Shown here: positions 1-6,762 of the stretch, piece after piece | Layout of the letters: each line of letters begins with the position of its first letter | Numbering within the stretch: position 1 is the first letter of the stretch | DNA from: Chitinophagaceae bacterium | GTDB taxonomy: Bacteria > Bacteroidota > Bacteroidia > Chitinophagales > Chitinophagaceae | Assembly (NCBI GenBank): GCA_016786965.1 | Contig: JAEUVL010000231.1 | Coordinates: forward strand, 1 to 13,904 | DNA length: 13,904 nucleotides | Direction of reading: 5' to 3' | Program-made: the position numbers and the translations under genes | Notes under the pieces: generated by a model | What the model saw: the letters and a program-made list of their open reading frames with translations, nothing else | Told to the model about the DNA's origin: nothing | Databases searched by the model: none

Positions 1-716
1 CCGATAAGTATTGCTTTCTGTGTTTCCCGGTGAACGATGATATCGGCTACAATTTTCACCAAAGTGGTTTTTTCCTGGTATTCCCGTATCAAAACTGCGG
101 CATGATAAGGTATCTCATCCTGCGCCAACCGGTATATTTGCTCCCGTATCAACTCACTCACAAAAAAACGGGTATTCAGATCGCTGATATCATCCCCTTC
201 ATAAAACGGTTCGCCTTCTGGTAGAAACTCCAGGAAAGCATTGATCAGTTTCTTTTTATTGATACCCGACAAAGCAGATATCGTAACAACCTTTTTACAA
301 TACGGCTTATCAGAAAAGAATGTAACCGCTTCTTTGATCCTTTCTTCTGAAACCAGGTCGATCTTATTCAGAACAACGATCGCTGGCACCTTTAATTTCA
401 GGGCCGTAAAAATAGCATCACATTCATCCCAGTTTTCCTTTACATCCACCAGCAGCATGGCCACATCAGCATCTTCCAAAGCCCCTTTTACTGCCTGCAT
501 CATTTTCTCATGCAGTTTATACTTGGGTTCAATGATGCCGGGTGTATCGGAAAAAATGATCTGGTATTCCTTTTCTGTCAGAATACCTTTGATGCGGTGC
601 CTCGTCGTTTGCACCTTTGGTGAAACGATTGCCAGTTTCTCATCCATCAATGCGTTCAGCAAAGTGCTTTTCCCTGCATTGGGCCTGCCGAAAATATTTA
701 CAAATCCTGATTTCAT
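1..716 (-). CDS. era: GTPase Era, C-terminus cut off by the window edge
   Basis: Era is a GTP-binding protein that binds 16S rRNA and assists maturation of the small ribosomal subunit. Reading the minus strand from the ATG at 716 gives 238 complete codons with all five G motifs. These are GRPNAGKST (residues 10-18), the switch I stretch VQTTRHRI (35-42), DTPG (57-60), NKID (117-120) and SAL (147-149). The TTRH signature is typical of Era rather than of Der or other TrmE-Era GTPases. The start of the RNA-binding KH domain follows (about 200 onward), ending at HRETQKAILI just before the expected GxxG loop. One small oddity is Ala at position 14, where Era proteins usually have Val in GRPNVGKS. 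The remaining roughly 55-60 residues lie outside the window, so nothing suggests real truncation. No clear promoter is visible in 717-808, and the tRNA terminator at 809-842 lies upstream. Confidence 0.95.
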   Translation of the reverse strand, partial: MKSGFVNIFGRPNAGKSTLLNALMDEKLAIVSPKVQTTRHRIKGILTEKEYQIIFSDTPGIIEPKYKLHEKMMQAVKGALEDADVAMLLVDVKENWDECDAIFTALKLKVPAIVVLNKIDLVSEERIKEAVTFFSDKPYCKKVVTISALSGINKKKLINAFLEFLPEGEPFYEGDDISDLNTRFFVSELIREQIYRLAQDEIPYHAAVLIREYQEKTTLVKIVADIIVHRETQKAILI

Positions 717-808
717 TAGAAAATACCTGAAGGTGCACACTTCGGGCAGCAAGAATTGAGGAGGTAGTCAGTCCTTTGCCAGTTGTGGTGCAACTGTTTC
801 GGAAAATT

Positions 809-842
809 GAAAGAGTCATCAGCCGGGGCGAATGACTCTTTC
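809..842 (-). terminator. Hairpin terminator after the tRNA-fMet 3' remnant
   Basis: An 11-bp perfect stem (GAAAGAGTCAT at 809-819 against ATGACTCTTTC at 832-842) encloses a 12-nt loop. On the minus strand it begins 5 bp beyond the 3' end of the tRNA fragment and is followed by a moderately T-rich stretch (AATTTTCC). It is probably the original terminator of the tRNA-fMet locus. The T-run is weak, so efficiency cannot be judged. Confidence 0.55.
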
Positions 843-847
843 GTTAG

Positions 848-872
848 TTGCGAAGGGGAGGATCGAACTCCC
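848..872 (-). pseudogene. 3' half of a broken tRNA-fMet gene
   Basis: This 25-bp stretch on the minus strand holds the T-arm (stem GGGAG/CTCCC, loop TTCGATC), the 3' acceptor strand CTTCGCA and the discriminator A. It is identical to the same part of the intact tRNA-fMet at 1190-1261; with flanks, 847-873 matches 1189-1215 base for base. At 873 the match stops and a palindromic 25-bp repeat takes the place of the 3' anticodon stem and variable loop. No 5' half is attached here. The matching 5' half lies 465 bp away at 1338-1372. It cannot fold as a tRNA by itself. Confidence 0.85.
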
Positions 873-897
873 GTCCGCCGGCTGGCGGATATGAGCC
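873..897. repeat. 25-bp direct repeat with palindrome, left copy
   Basis: This sequence is identical to 1320-1344 except at one base (g881 versus t1328). It holds the palindrome TCCGCC-GGCT-GGCGGA (874-889), followed on the plus strand by ATATGAGCC. The ATGAGCC part corresponds to the tRNA-fMet anticodon region (anticodon CAT on the minus strand at 893-891). The two copies lie 447 bp apart and bracket the GIY-YIG gene and the intact tRNA. Confidence 0.85.
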
Positions 898-907
898 AAA
901 ACAATAT

Positions 908-1156
908 TTAAAGACTTTTTACCAGATTCCTTATCCACTCCCTTCCCCGGCTGGTCTTTAACTGTTTTTCACGTCTCATCGCATCTGCTTTGCTATCAAA
1001 AATCTCTTTATGAATTATTTTCCAAGGCCTGAATTTTACCGTCCAGCCTTTTGTCGCTAATTCATTATGCGACTTAAACCTTGCTTTTATATCTGATGTG
1101 TAGCCAATATATATTTTATCAAATTTCTCACTATATAAGACATACACAGTAAACAT
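908..1156 (-). CDS. Small GIY-YIG nuclease-domain protein
   Basis: This 82-aa protein is essentially one GIY-YIG domain of the URI type, the nuclease fold also found in UvrC and some homing endonucleases. Visible motifs are VYVLYS (residues 4-9, in the GIY position), YIG (16-18), Arg26 in ARFKSH, and an Ala-Met-Arg-Arg-Glu segment whose Glu63 is the likely metal-binding residue. A basic C-terminus (RGREWIRNLVK) could contact DNA. No separate DNA-binding domain is present. The gene starts 33 bp after the 3' end of tRNA-fMet, leaving no room for a promoter of its own. Its expression would depend on read-through past the hairpin at 1165-1182. Its stop lies 10 bp from the left 25-bp repeat. Function is not established: family members have been annotated as endonucleases, and a role in mobility is inferred from the surroundings. 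Confidence 0.88.
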   Translation of the reverse strand: MFTVYVLYSEKFDKIYIGYTSDIKARFKSHNELATKGWTVKFRPWKIIHKEIFDSKADAMRREKQLKTSRGREWIRNLVKSL

Positions 1157-1160
1157 AACT

Positions 1161-1182
1161 AAAAATCCGCCTCCCGGCGGAT
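1161..1182 (-). terminator. Palindromic terminator of tRNA-fMet
   Basis: The stem ATCCGCC (1165-1171) and GGCGGAT (1176-1182) has a TCCC loop. On the minus strand four further Ts (1164-1161) follow the stem. It begins 7 bp beyond the tRNA 3' end and ends 4 bp before the ATG of the GIY-YIG gene. It shares the TCCGCC-N4-GGCGGA core with the palindromes at 874-889 and 1321-1336, so it belongs to the same repeat family while having the form of an intrinsic terminator. Confidence 0.7.
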
Positions 1183-1189
1183 CTCTTTG

Positions 1190-1261
<72 letters not shown>

Positions 1262-1319
1262 ATATTATTTTTATTCTTACAATTTTCTTTTCGTTTCGAA
1301 GCCTGATATCAAACTCTAC

Positions 1320-1344
1320 GTCCGCCGTCTGGCGGATATGAGCC
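1320..1344. repeat. 25-bp direct repeat with palindrome, right copy
   Basis: This is the partner of 873-897, with one mismatch. It contains TCCGCC-GTCT-GGCGGA (1321-1336). The plus-strand end ATGAGCC (1338-1344) is part of the tRNA-fMet 5' half. Recombination between the copies would remove 447 bp and leave a single tRNA-fMet whose 3' anticodon stem and variable loop are replaced by the palindrome. Confidence 0.85.
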
Positions 1345-1372
1345 CAACGAGCTACCGCTGCTCTACTTCGCG
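1338..1372 (-). pseudogene. 5' half of a broken tRNA-fMet gene
   Basis: The minus strand from 1372 reproduces the 5' acceptor strand, D-arm, 5' anticodon stem and the anticodon CAT of tRNA-fMet. The match is exact: 1338-1374 equals 1227-1263. Directly after CAT the sequence switches to the palindrome, so the 3' part of the tRNA is absent here. The complementary 3' half is at 848-872. This half keeps a good promoter immediately upstream, which suggests it marks the original position of the gene. Confidence 0.85.
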
Positions 1373-1383
1373 ATGTTGAGGCG

Positions 1384-1415
1384 CAAAGGTAATGGTATAT
1401 TCATTACCTGCCAAA
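1384..1415 (-). promoter_or_regulatory. Bacteroidota-type promoter for the tRNA region
   Basis: On the minus strand TTTG (1415-1412) is followed after 20 nt by TACCTTTG (1391-1384). This fits the TTTG/TAnnTTTG primary sigma-factor consensus of Bacteroidota. The expected start point near 1377 lies a few bases upstream of the broken tRNA 5' half at 1372. The -33 element overlaps the T-tail of the head-GIN operon terminator. Confidence 0.65.
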
Positions 1416-1448
1416 GAAAAAGCGTCCCGTTTTAAACAAGACGCTTTC
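1416..1448 (-). terminator. Terminator of the head-GIN operon
   Basis: AAAGCGTC (1419-1426) pairs with GACGCTTT (1440-1447) around a 13-nt loop. On the minus strand the hairpin is followed by TTTTTC. It lies 24 bp downstream of the stop codon at 1472. Confidence 0.75.
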
Positions 1449-1471
1449 TATCAATACCCCTTAGATAATGA

Positions 1472-2176
1472 TCATCCTTTGGACACACTGCTGGAGCCGC
1501 TGCTTTTCAAATCCTTCACCACACCGTTTCCTTTATATTTTACATCGCTGGCACCACTGGCTTGTGCTGATAATTCCTTGTTCACTGTAATACGGATGTC
1601 GCTGGCACCACTGGCTTGTGCATCGCAAACCTCTGTCACCAGGCCATAACCTTTAAAATCGCTGGCACCACTGGCTTCTACTGATAATTGCGATGCTTTG
1701 CCGGTAACCGTCATATCAGACGCCCCGCTGAGATCAATCGACAATTTAGTTACATCCAATTCGCCCTTCAGGTCGCTGGCCCCGGACTGGCGAATGGAAA
1801 GATCATCTGCCTTTAAAACGCCGGATATAAAAACATCGCAGGCCCCGCTAATGGATAGTTTTCCAATTTGTTTGAACGAAATATAGGCCTTCAGTTTCTT
1901 ATTACCGGTATTCCATTTCCATCCTTTATCCAGACCGATATACAGAACCCCGTCTTTAACCTCTACAGTGATCATATCTCTGTCTTTAGTGTTTGCCGCA
2001 CTTACCGCAACTCCCTCCTCTTTACCCTGCGAAAGGTAAACGTCAAAAGAATGTGATACACTGATGGCATTGAAGTCCCTTACTTCTCTTACCTGGGCAT
2101 TCGGATCGTTGATCTGCTGAGCTTTTATTGCTGTACCAGCAATAAGAAGGGTCAGCAGGAATAATACTTTATTCAT
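1472..2176 (-). CDS. Exported head-GIN domain protein (DUF2807) with SGASD repeats
   Basis: This is a 234-aa secreted protein of the head GIN (DUF2807) family, often annotated as putative auto-transporter adhesin; its biochemical role is unknown. A signal peptide (MNKVLFLLTLLIAGTAIKA) is cleaved before Gln20. The ATG at 2176 is preferred over an in-frame upstream ATG at 2215, because it places the signal peptide at the N-terminus and clears the upstream gene. The family's opening segment (FNAISVSHSFDVYLSQG) is at residues 35-51. From residue 110 a ladder of SGASD/SGACD motifs appears at 110, 131, 150, 169, 189 and 207, about every 18-21 residues. That pattern fits turns of a right-handed beta-helix. 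The gene begins 10 bp after the stop of its paralogue and is surely co-transcribed with it. Location could be periplasm or cell surface; no anchor is visible. Confidence 0.85.
   Translation of the reverse strand: MNKVLFLLTLLIAGTAIKAQQINDPNAQVREVRDFNAISVSHSFDVYLSQGKEEGVAVSAANTKDRDMITVEVKDGVLYIGLDKGWKWNTGNKKLKAYISFKQIGKLSISGACDVFISGVLKADDLSIRQSGASDLKGELDVTKLSIDLSGASDMTVTGKASQLSVEASGASDFKGYGLVTEVCDAQASGASDIRITVNKELSAQASGASDVKYKGNGVVKDLKSSGSSSVSKG
1545..1677. repeat. In-gene repeats encoding SGASD turns
   Basis: The sequence TCGCTGGCACCACTGGCTT occurs exactly at 1545-1563, 1599-1617 and 1659-1677. The first two copies continue alike for 4 more bases. The periods are 54 and 60 bp, both multiples of three, and each copy encodes the motif ASGASD on the minus strand. 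The near-identity at the DNA level suggests recent internal duplication or gene conversion. Confidence 0.85.
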
Positions 2177-2186
2177 TGGTTTATTA

Positions 2187-2918
2187 TTATTTAGTGTCTT
2201 TGATTTTGGATACATTTCCCCCGCTATTAGTTTTTATTTCTTTGATGGAGGCTCCGCCTTTATATCTCACCACACCGCCTGAACTGGCTTTTATCTGCAA
2301 TTCTTTTTCTGCCGTAACGTACACCTGGGCACCAGTACTAACTTGCACATTACAGTCTGCGGTAATCATTTCTTCTCCTGTAAACCTGCTGCCTGTACTT
2401 CCTTCAATCTCAAGTTTGTCAGCTTTCCCGGATAATGAAACCCTGGAGCCTGTATTCTGATCCACTTTGAGCTCTGTGATACTTACCTGGCCTTTTATCG
2501 TGGCACCTGTATTAGCTTTCATGTCGAGAGAAGAGCTTTTCAATATTCCGTTTATCTCCACTTCAGCACCAGTGGTGGCATGAAGATGATCCAGTATTTT
2601 ATATGAAACGTATGCTTTCAGATCTTTAGTTTCCTTTTTCCTGTTCACAGCACCCAGTTTACTATCGTAATGGATCTTCAGAATCCCGTTCTCAACTTTT
2701 GTAACAATATTATTCCGGAACTCTGGCTTGGCGGCGCTTACTGCTACCTCTTCCGTACTTCCTTCCGTAAGGATCAGCTCAATGCCCGTTGCTACATCAA
2801 TACCGTGAAAACTGCCAATGGTCCTTTTTTCTGCATTCGCATCATTAATCGTTTTTTGTGCTGATAGTGCCAGGCAACTTCCGGCCAATAGAAATAAAAA
2901 CAGAAATAACTTCTTCAT
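2187..2918 (-). CDS. Exported head-GIN domain protein (DUF2807), paralogue
   Basis: This 243-aa protein has a signal peptide ending ALSA before Gln21 and the same architecture as the downstream gene. The opening segment GIDVATGIELILTEG is at about residues 39-53, followed by a beta-rich middle. The C-terminal half has a turn ladder of TGA/TGS/SGG motifs (TGAEVEI, NTGATIKG, NTGSRVSLSG, STGSRFTGE, STGAQVYV, SSGGVVRYKG, NSGGNVSK) in place of SGASD. The two genes are therefore an old tandem duplication with distinct repeat motifs. It is first in a two-gene operon and divergent from the TonB receptor. A weak -7-like box TAACTTTT (2962-2955) lies upstream. Role unknown; DUF2807 proteins in this phylum are generally exported. 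Confidence 0.85.
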   Translation of the reverse strand: MKKLFLFLFLLAGSCLALSAQKTINDANAEKRTIGSFHGIDVATGIELILTEGSTEEVAVSAAKPEFRNNIVTKVENGILKIHYDSKLGAVNRKKETKDLKAYVSYKILDHLHATTGAEVEINGILKSSSLDMKANTGATIKGQVSITELKVDQNTGSRVSLSGKADKLEIEGSTGSRFTGEEMITADCNVQVSTGAQVYVTAEKELQIKASSGGVVRYKGGASIKEIKTNSGGNVSKIKDTK

Positions 2919-2986
2919 AAACTATGGTTTAGAGTGATACGAAGAGTAGTGTAGAAAAGTTACACAGTTATAAGAATATTCTTTCC

Positions 2987-2994
2987 TATTTTTG
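2987..2994 (+). promoter_or_regulatory. -7 box of the riboswitch-receptor transcript
   Basis: TATTTTTG matches TAnnTTTG exactly. Transcription would begin near 3001, giving a leader of about 200 nt that contains the whole TPP aptamer. No convincing -33 TTTG is seen at the usual distance. Confidence 0.55.
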
Positions 2995-3032
2995 CACCAG
3001 TTCAGGGCTTTTTAACCAAAGGCTTTGATTTT

Positions 3033-3128
3033 CAGCGTTTCCCGGGGTGTCCTGTATCACTCAAACTGATAGCAGGTCTGAGATCATACCCGTAGAACCT
3101 GGTCAGGGTAATGCCTGCGAAGGGAAGG
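3033..3128 (+). promoter_or_regulatory. TPP riboswitch (THI element)
   Basis: The conserved THI blocks occur in order: GGGGTGTCC (3044-3052), CTGAGAtcATACCC (3078-3091), GAACCTGgTC (3095-3104), GGGTAATGCCTGCG (3106-3119) and AGGGAAG (3121-3127). P1 can form between TTCCC (3039-3043) and GGGAA (3122-3126). These are the signature residues that bind the pyrimidine and pyrophosphate parts of thiamin pyrophosphate. It lies 71 nt upstream of the TonB receptor start on the same strand and should control it; THI elements usually lower expression when TPP is plentiful. An 11-nt duplicate of the P1 5' region downstream (3157-3167) may be part of the switch. Confidence 0.95.
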
Positions 3129-3156
3129 AGTATCTCCTATTGTTGTCCTTTCTCAA

Positions 3157-3167
3157 CAGCGTTTCCC
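3157..3167 (+). repeat. Duplicate of the riboswitch P1 5' strand
   Basis: CAGCGTTTCCC occurs at 3033-3043, at the 5' edge of the aptamer, and again here, 30 nt after it. Both copies could pair with GGGAA at 3122-3126, so the two pairings exclude each other. A T-rich stretch (TCTTATTTTTT, 3168-3178) follows. Confidence 0.6.
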
Positions 3168-3198
3168 TCTTATTTTTTAATCGTTTAAATCTTAAAAA

Positions 3199-5394
3199 AT
3201 GAAGAGGATTTTTTTGATCGGTTGGTTACTGGCTGTAACCACCAGTTCTTTTGCCCAGGTGCCTGCACCTGCCAAAGTGCAATCTGAACCTCCCAAAGAC
3301 AGTTTTTTTGTATTATCACCGGTGGAGGTAAGGGCCATAAGGGCCAGTGAAAATTCGCCCTTCACCAAAACAAATCTTTCTAAAAAGGAGATCGCAAAGG
3401 TCAACCTTGGGCAAGACATCCCCTTTTTATTAAATCAAACTCCCGGTGTTGTCATTAATTCGGACGCAGGTAATGGCATTGGATATACCGGTATCCGCAT
3501 CAGGGGTTCCGATGCAACAAGGATCAATGTAACACTTAATGGAATCCCCTATAATGATGCCGAAAGCCAGGGAACATTCTTTGTTGATCTGCCGGATTTT
3601 TCTTCCTCTACTGGTAGCATACAAATTCAAAGAGGAGTAGGCACATCATCCAATGGCGCTGGGGCTTTTGGTGGCAGTATCAACTTCAGCACCAATGATG
3701 TAAACCATGAAGCATATGGTGAAGTCAATAACAGTTACGGCTCCTTCAATAGCTGGAAGAACACTATTAAAGCAGGCACTGGCCTGCTCAACGGTTTTAC
3801 TTCAGAGCTGCGGCTGTCACGCATTAGCAGCAACGGGTATATCGACCGGGCTGCCAGCGATCTTAAATCATTTCATTTTACCACGGCGTATATCACACCT
3901 CAATCATCCGTTCGGGTGAATGTGTTTTCAGGGAAAGAAAAAACATACCAGGCCTGGTACGGCATCTCAGAGACTGATCTTAAGAACGGCAATCGCACTG
4001 TTAATTATGCAGGAACAGAAAAACCTGGTGAACCGTATGATAATGAGACCGATAATTTTGTTCAAACACATTACCAGCTATTCTTCAGCCAGTTGCTTAG
4101 CAAAAAGATCAGTTTCAATACTGCCATATTTCTTACTACGGGAAAAGGATACTATGAACAATATAAGGCCGGGGAAGAATATGCAAGCTACGGTATGCCT
4201 GACCCGCCATCCACCGGCACCCCCATTACAGAATCAGATATGATACGGCAGCTTTGGCTGGATAATGATTTCTATGGCAACATTTTCTCTTTCCAGTATA
4301 AGCATAATAAAATACAGGCAACACTGGGCGGCGGCTATACCCGCTATGATGGCCGTCATTTTGGTAAAGTAATATGGGCGGAGCAAGGCCTTACTTCCAT
4401 CAAGAACTGGTACGACCTTGATGCCCGGAAAACAGATTTCAATATCTACCTGAAACAACAAACACAGGTATCAGCCAACTGGATCGTTTTTTATGATCTG
4501 CAATACCGCCGGGTAAGCTATACCATGAATGGCTTCAGGAATAACCCCACGTTGTTTACGGATAATACATTTAATTTCTTCAATCCAAAAGCTGGTATAA
4601 ATTATAAAAAGAACGACTGGAGAACCTACTTATCCTATAGTATTGCCAATAAAGAACCCAACAGGGATGATTTTGAAGCAGATCGTTTGCAACAACCGAA
4701 ACCAGAACAGCTGCACGATATAGAATTGGGTATGGAAAGGACCCGGAAGAACTATTCATTGTCAGCCACCTTCTATTATATGCGCTATAAAGATCAACTC
4801 GTATTAACAGGAAAAATAAATGACGTGGGCGCCTATACCCGTACCAATATACCAAAGAGCTTCCGTGCTGGTATTGAACTGCAGGGTGCTGTTACGCTAT
4901 TTCCCTGGCTGAATACAACAGCAAACCTAGCTTTTAGCAAAAACAAGGTATTGGATTTCACCGAGTATATTGACGACTATGACAACGGGGGACAAAAAGA
5001 GAACTCATTTACAAAAACAGACATTGCCTACTCTCCTGCTATAGTTGGCGGAGCTGCTATAAATCTCATACCTGTAAAAAATACAGAGATCAGTTTTTTG
5101 CACAAATATGTAAGTAAGCAATATCTCGATAACACCTCTAACGATGCACGGGTGCTTAATGGATTTTTTACGCAGGATATAAGGGCCATCTATTCTGTAA
5201 AAAATATCCGGGCAGGAATGATCAAGCTTAAAGAACTGAACATCATTGCGCAGATAAACAATGTCTGGGCGAAAGAATACGAGCCTAATGGATACACCTT
5301 CAGCTATATTGCAGGAGGTTCAACCATTACAGAGAATTATTATTTCCCGATGGCCGGAAGGAATTTTATGATTGGGGTAAACGTAAAATTGTAG
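3199..5394 (+). CDS. TonB-dependent receptor, probable thiamin transporter
   Basis: This is a 731-aa outer-membrane receptor. The signal peptide ends SSFA before Gln20. A TonB-box-like segment (FVLSPVEVRA, residues 37-46) follows, with the plug domain at about 60-165 (including LLNQTPGV, TGIRIRGSDATR, NGIPYNDAE, IQRGVGTSSNGAGAFGGSI). The rest is a 22-strand-type beta-barrel rich in aromatic, Gly and Asn residues, ending in the strand AGRNFMIGVNVKL. It lacks the N-terminal carboxypeptidase-like domain and the SusD partner of glycan systems, so a small-molecule ligand is more likely. The TPP riboswitch in its leader points to thiamin or a precursor. THI-regulated TonB receptors in the Cytophaga-Flavobacteria-Bacteroidetes group were predicted as thiamin-related (omr1) by comparative genomics. 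No thi genes flank it. The receptor call is very sure; the ligand is inference. Confidence 0.93.
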   Translation: MKRIFLIGWLLAVTTSSFAQVPAPAKVQSEPPKDSFFVLSPVEVRAIRASENSPFTKTNLSKKEIAKVNLGQDIPFLLNQTPGVVINSDAGNGIGYTGIRIRGSDATRINVTLNGIPYNDAESQGTFFVDLPDFSSSTGSIQIQRGVGTSSNGAGAFGGSINFSTNDVNHEAYGEVNNSYGSFNSWKNTIKAGTGLLNGFTSELRLSRISSNGYIDRAASDLKSFHFTTAYITPQSSVRVNVFSGKEKTYQAWYGISETDLKNGNRTVNYAGTEKPGEPYDNETDNFVQTHYQLFFSQLLSKKISFNTAIFLTTGKGYYEQYKAGEEYASYGMPDPPSTGTPITESDMIRQLWLDNDFYGNIFSFQYKHNKIQATLGGGYTRYDGRHFGKVIWAEQGLTSIKNWYDLDARKTDFNIYLKQQTQVSANWIVFYDLQYRRVSYTMNGFRNNPTLFTDNTFNFFNPKAGINYKKNDWRTYLSYSIANKEPNRDDFEADRLQQPKPEQLHDIELGMERTRKNYSLSATFYYMRYKDQLVLTGKINDVGAYTRTNIPKSFRAGIELQGAVTLFPWLNTTANLAFSKNKVLDFTEYIDDYDNGGQKENSFTKTDIAYSPAIVGGAAINLIPVKNTEISFLHKYVSKQYLDNTSNDARVLNGFFTQDIRAIYSVKNIRAGMIKLKELNIIAQINNVWAKEYEPNGYTFSYIAGGSTITENYYFPMAGRNFMIGVNVKL

Positions 5395-5408
5395 GTGCAA
5401 AATACTAT

Positions 5409-5437
5409 GTACGAAGGGACAATTAGTTCCTTCGTAC
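5409..5437. terminator. Bidirectional terminator between receptor and rhodanese
   Basis: GTACGAAGGGA (5409-5419) pairs with TTCCTTCGTAC (5427-5437), 11 bp including one G-T pair, around a 7-nt loop. On the plus strand a T-rich tail follows (TTCCTGTTTTGACTTTTTA). It sits between convergent genes, so it could serve both. Confidence 0.7.
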
Positions 5438-5467
5438 TTCCTGTTTTGACTTTTTATCGCTTGTCAC

Positions 5468-5782
5468 TTAATTCGTACTGCTGAACTTCGACTGCCAATC
5501 CAGCATTCCTCCTACTACATTCTTGGTATTTTTGAAGCCCATTGCATCCAGCAGCATACAGGCCTGGCCGCTACGATTGCCGCTCCGGCAATGGATAATA
5601 ATCTCCTGCTCTTTCAGGTCTTCTAACTCATCTATTTGCATAGACTGAAACCTTCCAAGCGGGATCAGTTGTCCGCCGATGTTAAACTCTGCATATTCAT
5701 GTGGTTCCCGGCAATCGATCAGGTTCAGTTTTTCCCCGGCATCCATCCGGGCTTTTAATTCCTCTACAGAAATGTTTTGCAT
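5468..5782 (-). CDS. Single-domain rhodanese-like sulfurtransferase
   Basis: This 104-aa cytoplasmic protein is one rhodanese domain. Visible are NLIDCREPHEY (residues 20-30, the family's CH2A-type motif), the active-site loop CRSGNR (65-70) with Cys65 as the persulfide carrier, and the C-terminal VVGGMLDW (89-96). The six-residue loop after the Cys matches sulfurtransferases of the GlpE/PspE type rather than the longer loop of Cdc25 phosphatases. The physiological sulfur acceptor cannot be told from sequence. It begins 11 bp after the PASTA gene on the same strand and is likely the last gene of the ddl cluster, although nothing links it to peptidoglycan. Confidence 0.92.
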   Translation of the reverse strand: MQNISVEELKARMDAGEKLNLIDCREPHEYAEFNIGGQLIPLGRFQSMQIDELEDLKEQEIIIHCRSGNRSGQACMLLDAMGFKNTKNVVGGMLDWQSKFSSTN

Positions 5783-5793
5783 AGCAGTTGTTT

Positions 5794-6657
5794 TTATAAA
5801 TAATCTTTACCCCCATCTCCTTCACTGTCATCTTCCTTTTTCTTTGCAGGAATACTTCTTCCTTTTTTCTCAAGGCTGTCACCTACAGGTTTATCCGATT
5901 GCAACCACACATCCATCGTTTGCCCTGAGCGGATACGCTGTAATCTTTTCTCATCGTCAAAGCGTTCCGGGTTTTGACGGCTGATGAAGGCACCCAGCGT
6001 ATCGGTTACATTCGCATCCGTAACGATTGCCCCGATTATTATCCCGTGTTCTTCCAGCAACTCTTTGGCTTCGCTGAAAAGCATGCCGGTAATTTCCGGC
6101 ACAGCAAATTCTTTTTCGCCTATCCCATCACCAAGCACCAGCGAGATCACACTACCTTTCCTGATCTTGGTACCGGGAGCAATGATAGCCCCGTTATACC
6201 GTTGTTCCAGGATGGCATTCTTCGCAAAGTCTGGCCTGAAAGTAGTGTCACCTATTTTCAGGTCCATATTCTTCAACACCATTTCAGCATTTCTGAAGCT
6301 GTAGCCAAGCAGGTTGGGCATTTCCATTTCAGGCGGTATGGCCCTGCTGATGATCAGCAAGACGGTCCGGTTCGATTTTACTATTTCATCAGCATCGGGA
6401 AATTGTTTGATCACCGTCATCGCTTTAGCAGTATCCACATAAATAGAATCCTGCACTTCCACATCAAACCCAGCTTTCTTTAATATTTTCACCGCCTCCT
6501 CATACTTTTTCCCTTTTACAGAAGGTACGGTGCCCGATTTTCCATGGCCCGTGATCCAGTCGAGCGAAAAAAGGAAAAGGGAAAACAGACCAATAGCCAG
6601 TATGATACCAGCCAGTATATTTACCCATAAGGGGCGCTGTGTGATGAATTTGAACAC
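5794..6657 (-). CDS. Membrane-anchored protein with three PASTA domains
   Basis: This 287-aa protein has a short cytoplasmic N-terminus and one transmembrane helix (residues 11-32). Three PASTA repeats follow at about 43-106, 111-177 and 184-254, each opening with a VPxxxG/MPNLLG-like segment and an ALxxxG helix. The tail is charged and low in complexity (KKKEDDSEGDGG). PASTA domains bind uncrosslinked peptidoglycan or beta-lactams in Ser/Thr kinases and PBPs, but no kinase or penicillin-binding domain is present here. It is a stand-alone periplasmic PASTA protein. The start is GTG at 6657: the reading frame has no ATG upstream near it, and this places the membrane helix at the N-terminus. 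Lying beside ddl suggests a cell-wall role; that is inference. Confidence 0.88.
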   Translation of the reverse strand: MFKFITQRPLWVNILAGIILAIGLFSLFLFSLDWITGHGKSGTVPSVKGKKYEEAVKILKKAGFDVEVQDSIYVDTAKAMTVIKQFPDADEIVKSNRTVLLIISRAIPPEMEMPNLLGYSFRNAEMVLKNMDLKIGDTTFRPDFAKNAILEQRYNGAIIAPGTKIRKGSVISLVLGDGIGEKEFAVPEITGMLFSEAKELLEEHGIIIGAIVTDANVTDTLGAFISRQNPERFDDEKRLQRIRSGQTMDVWLQSDKPVGDSLEKKGRSIPAKKKEDDSEGDGGKDYL

Positions 6658-6762
6658 AATTAGAGTTTTGAATTTTGAAATCAGGAGATATTGTTGCTTA
6701 CAGATCCCCTCTGCTGCTATTTCATTTTAATTTAAAAGACATTTAATGAGATCATCCTCTTC

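Noticed and set aside
241..759. 172-codon plus-strand open frame
   Set aside because: It is antisense to era, whose five G motifs prove the minus-strand frame.
780..796. Small inverted repeat CAGTTG-TGGTG-CAACTG upstream of era
   Set aside because: A 6-bp stem without a T-run or a known motif; too weak to call as an operator or terminator.
716..904. 62-codon minus-strand open frame across the tRNA 3' remnant
   Set aside because: It runs through the tRNA fragment, the palindrome and the hairpin at 809-842, and its product has no protein-like features.
1545..1677. CRISPR-like array of three evenly spaced repeats
   Set aside because: The repeats are in frame in a head-GIN gene and encode SGASD motifs; the gaps between them code for the same protein and no cas genes are near.
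5974..6483. 169-codon plus-strand open frame
   Set aside because: It is the antisense shadow of the PASTA gene, with His/Phe-rich composition and no motif.
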